Of a DNA stretch of 11,734 nucleotides, positions 7,188 to 11,734 are shown one piece after another. The DNA comes from Coleofasciculus sp. S288 (GTDB lineage Bacteria > Cyanobacteriota > Cyanobacteriia > Cyanobacteriales > Coleofasciculaceae), in contig JAIUYC010000028.1 in the NCBI GenBank assembly GCA_020216575.1, forward strand, positions 1 through 11,734. Reading direction: 5' to 3'. Each line of letters begins with the position of its first letter. Position 1 is the first letter of the stretch. The notes beneath the pieces were generated by a model. The model made no database searches, was not told where the DNA came from, and saw only the letters and a program-made list of their open reading frames with translations. The position numbers and the translations under genes are program-made.

Positions 7188-7511
7188 TCAGGCTTGATGT
7201 TGAAGGGAGCATCCCAGTTCGGGTATATCTGCCAAACTGGGATGCTTCCCAAAAACAGCGCCTGCTAAATCAGCATCAGAGAAGTCGCGATTGTTTAAAT
7301 TGGTATTGCTGTAGTTAATGGTTTTGTCCTGAGCATAGGCAGTGGGAGTAGCACTGAGCAAAACCCACAAACAAGCCAGAGCAAGCACTAAAATCAGTCC
7401 CAGCAAGCGGAGGAAAACCGTTTTAATTGCCTCTAAACTAAAGTGTTCTTTTAACGTCCAAATTCCCTCCTTTGAACGCGCCCATATAGGATGTTTAAAT
7501 TCCCAACTCAT
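7188..7511 (-). CDS. Truncated secreted pentapeptide-repeat protein
   Basis: This frame of 107 residues has a hydrophobic stretch at about 33-55 followed by TPTAYAQD, a likely signal-peptide cleavage site after AYA. The export signal is preceded by about 30 polar residues. After it, NYSNTNLNNRDFSDADLAGAVF (given here as NYSNTNLNN and RDFSDADLAGAVF) is the beginning of a pentapeptide-repeat array of the A(D/N)LxX type. Proteins of this type usually carry many more repeats. Here the array stops after about four repeats, exactly where a hairpin element begins (7205-7250), and the last 20 or so residues are encoded by that element. No further repeats appear downstream. Start chosen at 7511: AGGAG lies 9 bases upstream, although both the ATG and the ribosome site are made of a heptamer repeat. 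Probably a broken gene. Confidence 0.6.
   Translation of the reverse strand: MSWEFKHPIWARSKEGIWTLKEHFSLEAIKTVFLRLLGLILVLALACLWVLLSATPTAYAQDKTINYSNTNLNNRDFSDADLAGAVFGKHPSLADIPELGCSLQHQA
7205..7250. repeat. Short inverted-repeat (hairpin) element
   Basis: AGCATCCCAGTT (7208-7219) and AACTGGGATGCT (7235-7246) are perfect 12-base inverted repeats around a 15-base loop. GGG/CCC extends the stem past a one-base bulge. There is no T-tract on either side, so it is not a normal terminator. It sits exactly at the breakpoint of the pentapeptide gene, like a small mobile or MITE/REP-type element; that identity is inference. Confidence 0.6.
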
Positions 7512-7525
7512 AACTCATAACTCCT
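7505..7525. repeat. STRR-type heptamer array, 3 units (AACTCAT)
   Basis: AACTCAT, AACTCAT and AACTCCT follow without a gap. On the minus strand the third unit supplies AGGAG and the other two each supply an ATG for the pentapeptide gene. Confidence 0.8.
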
Positions 7526-7535
7526 AAGAAGCACA

Positions 7536-7570
7536 AGGCAGAAGACAGAAGGCAGAGGGCAGAAGGCAGT
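7536..7570. repeat. STRR-type heptamer array, 5 units (AGGCAGA)
   Basis: Five consecutive heptamers AGGCAGA, AGACAGA, AGGCAGA, GGGCAGA and AGGCAGT. Such short tandem heptamers are a known class of repeat in filamentous cyanobacteria. Confidence 0.85.
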
Positions 7571-7611
7571 CCCAATGAAAAAAATTCACCGCCAAGCCTG
7601 AAAGTGGTATC

Positions 7612-7646
7612 TCCCATTCCCCACTCCCTACTCCCTACTCCCCACT
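7612..7646. repeat. STRR-type heptamer array, 5 units (CCCTACT)
   Basis: Five consecutive heptamers TCCCATT, CCCCACT, CCCTACT, CCCTACT and CCCCACT. Together with the two arrays to its left it fills most of the gene-free gap between the pentapeptide gene and the LCP gene. Confidence 0.85.
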
Positions 7647-7740
7647 TACAAGTCAGAGGGCTCCAAGGGAAGAGGGAAGTGTTTCTTTCATGGGTAACGA
7701 ACGGCATGCCGCTAGTTGGAGGCTCATAATTTTGAACGTT

Positions 7741-9192
7741 TCAAAACTCCCGCTCTAACCAATCTTCACCCAGGCGAATCGTCAACTCCGATTCAAGGTC
7801 GCCTGTAGACGATGCTTCTACTTTACCGAGTCCTAAGGCTTTTTTGATCGCAGCGGCTGCTTCCAAGTCGCCTTGCTGAACGATAATCTGGGTTTCGCGG
7901 AGATGGTCAGGCCAGTCTCGGACGATGTAGACGTTATGGAAGCCCTTGTCTGCCAAATACTGGGTAACACGGTAACTTAGGTTCGGGTCATCGGTCGCAT
8001 TTTGAAGCGCAATTCGCACGTCAGCAAGCGAACGACCGGGTTCAAATGCCGTCCAGGCAGGGGTTTGCTGAAAATATTCCCGCATGACGCGATCGCGCCT
8101 TTCTGGGTTAATAATCCAATAACTGGCAATATATTCCTCGGGATCGCTGAACCGACCAGGCAAGAGAACCATTTTAAAGTCATCTCCCTCTAGCTTCAGA
8201 CCAAAGCCGACGAGTGCCAGCATCTCCTCCAGGCTGAGATTGGTATCAATGTACTGCTGCATCACCCGAATGACTTGGGGCAACCGAGGCAGTAAAGTTG
8301 GGCTAACCAAGCGTTGCCGCAGTGCTTTGAGGAGTGTCTGCTGCCGTTGTACCCGACCGATATCGCCACGTCCATCATTGCGGAATCGGGCAAACTGTTC
8401 GGCTTGCTCTCCGTTTAAGGTTTGCCACCCTTGTTCTAGATCGATTTTCAAATTCTGAGTGACATCTTCATACTGCATTGGGTAGGGAACAAAGACCTCA
8501 ACGCCTCCCACGAGGTCTACCAGTTCCCGAAACGCATCGGTAGTCACGCGCACGTACCTGTCCACCGGTACATTGTTTAGAGTGCGGCTGACGACCCGTG
8601 CCGCTAAGGCTGCACCCCCCTCAACGTTAGCATCGTTAATTTTGGCGATGCCGATATCCGGAATTTCTACTTGAGTATCGCGTGGGATTGAAAGCATCCT
8701 GACCGAGTTATCAGTGGGGTCCAGCCGCACGAGTAGCATTGTATCGCTGCGACCCGCCAAAGCTTCCGGCGAACCCTGGGGAACATCTGGAACTCGGTCT
8801 ATCCCCATGATCAGAATATTAACCGGACGTGCCAAGTCGTACTTAAAGCCTTGACGCCACAACTCTCCTTTAGAGCCTTGAGTGTAGGGAACGATGAACG
8901 GCGACAACGGCGTAATCAAGGCTAACGTTGCTCCTAAGGCAGCGGACAGCGTTGCTGTCAAGACAAAAGCACCAATCCAGAAAAAAAACCGAATGAAGGA
9001 AGAATTTGCCTCGTCGTTCGTATTTGGGGCGGTATGCGAGTCTTCCGCGCCAGCACTTTCAGGCGGCGGTTGCGGTGACGAACTAGGGGTATCGCCAGTC
9101 ATAGTTGGCTCGGTATTTGCCTGAGAATGGCTAGAGCCTTTAGACGATGGAAGTCCCAAGTCTGTTGGAGACTGTTCAACGCTGTCTTTCAC
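7741..9192 (-). CDS. LytR-CpsA-Psr (LCP) family glycopolymer transferase
   Basis: LCP proteins move lipid-linked glycopolymers onto the cell wall; in cyanobacteria the exact acceptor is not settled. Counting from the GTG at 9192 (483 residues), a proline/serine-rich cytoplasmic tail covers 1-63, one membrane segment 66-95, and the LCP domain about 124-300. That domain has NILIMGIDR, GRSDTMLL, SIPRDTQVEIP, KINDANVEGG and RFRNDGRGDIGRVQRQQ, which contain the arginines and aspartates that bind the polyprenyl phosphate and Mg2+. A LytR_C-like domain follows at about 384-455 (VRIALQNAT, then LADKGF). The frame also allows a GTG start at 9240, but it has no ribosome site. At 9192, GAGG lies 5 bases upstream. 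The GC-richer base use resembles the neighbouring manC gene. It is divergent from manC, and together they suggest surface-polysaccharide assembly. The family call is firm; the precise start is not. Confidence 0.88.
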   Translation of the reverse strand: MKDSVEQSPTDLGLPSSKGSSHSQANTEPTMTGDTPSSSPQPPPESAGAEDSHTAPNTNDEANSSFIRFFFWIGAFVLTATLSAALGATLALITPLSPFIVPYTQGSKGELWRQGFKYDLARPVNILIMGIDRVPDVPQGSPEALAGRSDTMLLVRLDPTDNSVRMLSIPRDTQVEIPDIGIAKINDANVEGGAALAARVVSRTLNNVPVDRYVRVTTDAFRELVDLVGGVEVFVPYPMQYEDVTQNLKIDLEQGWQTLNGEQAEQFARFRNDGRGDIGRVQRQQTLLKALRQRLVSPTLLPRLPQVIRVMQQYIDTNLSLEEMLALVGFGLKLEGDDFKMVLLPGRFSDPEEYIASYWIINPERRDRVMREYFQQTPAWTAFEPGRSLADVRIALQNATDDPNLSYRVTQYLADKGFHNVYIVRDWPDHLRETQIIVQQGDLEAAAAIKKALGLGKVEASSTGDLESELTIRLGEDWLEREF

Positions 9193-9256
9193 CCTCACCT
9201 CAACGGAACAACTGTAAACTGCACTTGCAGTTTTACACACTCAAATGTCAAGCAGG

Positions 9257-9262
9257 ATTATA
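9257..9262 (-). promoter_or_regulatory. Candidate -10 box of the LCP gene
   Basis: A perfect TATAAT stands on the minus strand about 65 bases before the GTG at 9192. No convincing -35 hexamer lies 16-18 bases upstream. It would place the transcript start near 9250, only about 10 bases before the alternative GTG at 9240, which favours the 9192 start. Confidence 0.3.
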
Positions 9263-9373
9263 GCGTCAGTCACTCAATTCCTGCTGCTTTTGATTAATCT
9301 TCTATGTGAGAAAAATTAGATCGGGAAAGGCAAGGCTAGGATATAGCAGAAAATTAAGTTGGCGTCGCAAACC

Positions 9374-10435
9374 ATGGATCAATCCTTAATACCCGTTATT
9401 CTTGCCGGTGGTAAGGGAGAGCGGTTTTGGCCGTTGAGCCGAAAGCACCGACCCAAGCAGTTTTTGAGTTTAGATGGAAGCGGTAAGAGTCTGTTGCAAG
9501 CAACAACTGAGCGATTGAGCAAGCTGGCTGGAAGTTCGGAAAAGGTATGGGTTGTTACATCGGCTCAGCTAGCGGAGGGGGTTGGAGAACAATTGCCCCT
9601 ACTGCGATCGCAAACTATACTAGCGGAACCAGAGGGGCGCGATACGGCTCCGGCAGTAGCTTGGTCTACGCTTGAGATTGCACGGGCGTATGGGGAAGAT
9701 GCTGTGGTGGGCTTTTTTCCCGCTGACCACTGGATTGAAGACCAACAGGCTTTTGAGCAAACAATTAACGCGGCTGCTCAACTGGCGTCCACTGAGGCAG
9801 CGATTGTTACGCTAGGGATTACCCCAACTCACCCTTCTACCGGTTACGGGTACATTGAACAAGGCGAACAGGCAGGAACCTATGGGGGATTGCCCGTTTA
9901 CAAGGTTAGCCGATTTACAGAAAAGCCTGACCGACAGACGGCTGAAATATTTTTAGGGACAGGTCGATTTAGCTGGAATAGCGGCATGTTTATCTTCCGG
10001 GCTGGGGTGGTTTTAAATGAACTCCGCACTCATGCGCCGGAAATCATGGGTTTACTGGAAGAAAAAGGGGTAGAAGCGTATTCTCAGCTTCCGAAGAAGA
10101 GTATTGACTATGCTTTGATGGAGAAGACGCAGTTAGCGTATGTCTTACCCGCATCGTTTGGTTGGGACGATTTGGGAGACTGGAATGCGATCGAGCGACT
10201 GCTTAAGGGGGATGCTGCCAATGTGGAGCTGGCAAAGCATGTAGGCTTGGATACTCAAGGTGCGATTCTGTACGCGACGGGTGAGGATGAGGTCATTGTA
10301 ACGATTGGTCTAGAGGATGTGGTGGTGGTGCGCGATCGCAATGTGACGTTGATTGTGAAAAAAGACCGAACCCAAGAGATTAAGCAGGTTGTCAAAACGC
10401 TTCAAGATGACCCTCAATTGAGAGACTTGCTGTAA
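9374..10435 (+). CDS. manC: Mannose-1-phosphate guanylyltransferase (GDP-mannose synthesis)
   Basis: The enzyme joins mannose-1-phosphate and GTP to give GDP-mannose and pyrophosphate, the mannosyl donor and the precursor of GDP-fucose for surface glycans. Counting from the ATG at 9374 (353 residues), the nucleotidyltransferase signature VILAGGKGERFWPLSR lies at about 8-23, followed by RPKQF. PEGRDTAPA (about 86-94), FPADHWI (about 115-121), TEKPD (182-186), WNSGMF (201-206) and GWDDLGDW (263-270) are all present. The length fits the single-domain GMP class without the phosphomannose-isomerase/cupin domain of enterobacterial ManC. An in-frame TTG at 9359 would add five residues; I prefer the ATG, though neither has a strong ribosome site. 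Two HIP1 sites (9604 and 10332) fall inside. A strong terminator follows. Confidence 0.9.
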   Translation: MDQSLIPVILAGGKGERFWPLSRKHRPKQFLSLDGSGKSLLQATTERLSKLAGSSEKVWVVTSAQLAEGVGEQLPLLRSQTILAEPEGRDTAPAVAWSTLEIARAYGEDAVVGFFPADHWIEDQQAFEQTINAAAQLASTEAAIVTLGITPTHPSTGYGYIEQGEQAGTYGGLPVYKVSRFTEKPDRQTAEIFLGTGRFSWNSGMFIFRAGVVLNELRTHAPEIMGLLEEKGVEAYSQLPKKSIDYALMEKTQLAYVLPASFGWDDLGDWNAIERLLKGDAANVELAKHVGLDTQGAILYATGEDEVIVTIGLEDVVVVRDRNVTLIVKKDRTQEIKQVVKTLQDDPQLRDLL

Positions 10436-10459
10436 AGCCAGGTATTCTCTTAATCAATG

Positions 10460-10486
10460 ACCCCAGCGTAGGCTAGCTGGGGTTTT
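10460..10486 (+). terminator. Rho-independent terminator after manC
   Basis: ACCCCAGC and GCTGGGGT form an eight-pair GC-rich stem around an 8-base loop, and the right arm runs into TTTT. It begins 25 bases after the manC stop. The minus-strand T-run is poor, so it mainly serves manC. Confidence 0.8.
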
Positions 10487-10496
10487 CACTTAAACT

Positions 10497-11549
10497 TTAA
10501 AATCCTAATACATTACTGGAAAAGCTTCTCTTTAAGAGTTTACGAGTTATGGCGATCGCTCCATAACAAGACAAAATAGTCAAAAATACAATGACAACCT
10601 GATAAATGGGCTGGAAAGAATTAACTAAAGTAAAATACTTCATGATGTAATTTATTTTTACCATAGAAATCATATGGATCAGATAAATCCCAAAAGAGTA
10701 TTCACCCAATTGAACAATCAGATTTGACCACACTTGTACTCTTTCTCGAAGAGCCATAAATCCTAATATTATGAAAAATGAGTAAGTGAATGAAGAAAAC
10801 TTCACAGCAGAGGACACAAAGGAAACATTTGGATAATTGAAAAGGAAATAAAAGGATTCTAGAGTTGAGAGCGTGAGAGACAATAAAATACCGAACAAAA
10901 TCCAAATGCTTTTATTGGAAAACCTTAAATTTTTTCTCTCTTTTGAGCCTAAGATTATGCCGATACTATAAAAGATAATCCAAGTAGAAAAAAGTAAGCC
11001 ATATACCCTAAAATCTATTGAAAAATTAAAATGAAGTTGCAAAATATAAATTAAAGATAAATTTGCAAAGCTTATCAAAACAATTAATGTATTTCCCCAA
11101 AAGCTTTTACTCAGATACTTGATGATTGGAGTAAGAGCATAAACCTGAGTGAGAGCAATAATGAAGTAATAAGGTCCGGAAGCTCCACCAGTAATCAGGC
11201 TAAATGCAGCTTTGCTAATACTAAAAGATTGGTCATGAATAGATGAGGCTAAAATGAGAAGGCTAGACCAAGTCAGATAAGGTATCAGTATTCTATTTAG
11301 CCTCTTAATAAGAAATATCTTATAGTGTTCTACTGAAGCTATCGTGTAGTTTGCATTCCAATAGCCTGAGATAAAGAAGAATGCAGGAACAGCAAAATAA
11401 AAGAGTTGTCTAAACGCAATTAGGAAGAAGTAATTGCCAGATTTAACCTCAACACTATCTAAACTCAAGCTCGTAGCATGGATTACCACAACAGCAATAA
11501 TGGCAATGCCACGTAGTGCGTCGAAGGAAAAATCTCTTTGTTTTTCCAT
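10497..11549 (-). CDS. Acyltransferase family 3 membrane protein (OafA/WecH-like)
   Basis: Members of this family are integral membrane enzymes that O-acylate, usually O-acetylate, sugars of surface polysaccharides. This one has 350 residues, the usual length of the bare acyltransferase domain, with about ten hydrophobic segments. FDALRGIAIIAVVVIHA at 9-25 carries the conserved arginine (R13) and histidine (H24). FFFISGYW at 57-64, KRLNRILIPYLTW at 82-94, GPYYFI at 125-130 and YSFGIYLIHMI at 284-294 are the other typical blocks. The start is supported by AGGAG with a six-base spacer. The gene converges on manC and shares the intergenic terminator region. It is visibly more AT-rich than manC and the LCP gene, which suggests separate acquisition, although it holds one HIP1 site (10552). 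The sugar acylated cannot be told. Confidence 0.88.
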   Translation of the reverse strand: MEKQRDFSFDALRGIAIIAVVVIHATSLSLDSVEVKSGNYFFLIAFRQLFYFAVPAFFFISGYWNANYTIASVEHYKIFLIKRLNRILIPYLTWSSLLILASSIHDQSFSISKAAFSLITGGASGPYYFIIALTQVYALTPIIKYLSKSFWGNTLIVLISFANLSLIYILQLHFNFSIDFRVYGLLFSTWIIFYSIGIILGSKERKNLRFSNKSIWILFGILLSLTLSTLESFYFLFNYPNVSFVSSAVKFSSFTYSFFIILGFMALRERVQVWSNLIVQLGEYSFGIYLIHMISMVKINYIMKYFTLVNSFQPIYQVVIVFLTILSCYGAIAITRKLLKRSFSSNVLGF

Positions 11550-11553
11550 TAAT

Positions 11554-11574
11554 CACTCCTTAGCGTTTGCGCTA
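11554..11574 (-). promoter_or_regulatory. Shine-Dalgarno with adjacent small hairpin, acyltransferase gene
   Basis: On the minus strand AGGAGTG (11554-11560) lies just before the ATG. TAGCG-CAAA-CGCTA (11561-11574) is a perfect five-pair hairpin directly touching it. The Shine-Dalgarno fixes the start; a regulatory role of the hairpin is only a possibility. Confidence 0.45.
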
Positions 11575-11683
11575 GTGTCAATGATTGATATTCTTTGTAG
11601 GTAGAAGCCAAAGAAAATTTACTCTCAGCAGTCCTTGACTAAGGGCTAGTGCATCGCGGCAAAAGTAACTGACCACCTCATCG

Positions 11684-11710
11684 GGACAAGGGGGACAAGG
11701 AGGACAAGGG
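11684..11710. repeat. Tandem 9-base repeat, 3 units (GGACAAGGG)
   Basis: GGACAAGGG, GGACAAGGA and GGACAAGGG follow without a gap. The gene-free end of the window (11575-11734) shows no other feature I can support. Confidence 0.8.
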
Positions 11711-11734
11711 AGATTTTAGCTGGTTAGTTATTTC

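Noticed and set aside
7205..7250. Hairpin as a transcription terminator of the pentapeptide gene
   Set aside because: The stem is strong but no run of T follows it on either strand, and it lies within the coding frame.
7505..7646. CRISPR array
   Set aside because: The repeats are gapless 7-base units with no spacers, and no cas gene is present.
7495..7707. Open frame of 70 codons on the minus strand
   Set aside because: Most of it is the translation of the heptamer arrays; the composition is low-complexity and no protein family is visible.
9240..9251. TTGACA on the minus strand at 9246-9251 as the LCP -35 box, with a GTG start at 9240
   Set aside because: No -10 box lies at the right distance, and the GTG at 9240 has no ribosome site; the box and that start exclude each other.

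Overview
The window reads as cyanobacterial DNA. Five copies of the cyanobacterial octamer GCGATCGC (HIP1) lie between about 5.9 and 10.6 kb. Clusters of tandem heptamers of the cyanobacterial STRR type sit at 7505-7646, and the proteins have the look of those of a filamentous cyanobacterium. The genus cannot be named from the sequence alone.

Left part (1-4.5 kb, plus strand, visibly AT-rich, no HIP1 site): the remains or pieces of one very large NLR-like protein, all in a single reading frame. The window opens inside the end of an NB-ARC (STAND ATPase) domain with its winged helix. Next comes a TPR protein with an unusual hydrophobic hairpin in the middle of the TPR array. Then follows a tandemly duplicated module of about 240 residues that I do not recognise, and last a pair of Clp_N repeats like the N-terminal domain of ClpC, with no AAA+ ATPase behind them. 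In-frame stop codons (TAG and TGA at 492-503, TAA at 2589) cut this unit into three open pieces. The TAA falls inside the first module copy, and the second copy shows the uninterrupted sequence. It is either a recently disabled gene or a set of split proteins.

Middle part (4.6-7.0 kb, minus strand): two paralogous membrane-type GTPases overlapping by an ATGA junction, with a candidate promoter in front. They converge on the NLR-like unit. Together the two transcription units look like an accessory, possibly defence-type locus, but that role is inference.

Next (7.2-7.7 kb): a truncated, secreted pentapeptide-repeat protein whose coding homology stops exactly where a short hairpin element begins. 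Its start codon and Shine-Dalgarno sequence are made of a heptameric repeat.

Right part (7.7-11.7 kb, GC-richer up to 10.44 kb): a LytR-CpsA-Psr glycopolymer transferase, divergent from a mannose-1-phosphate guanylyltransferase, then a good terminator and an AT-rich acyltransferase-3 membrane protein on the minus strand. These three fit cell-surface polysaccharide work: making GDP-mannose, attaching glycans to the wall and acylating sugars. The window ends in a 3 x 9 bp tandem repeat.
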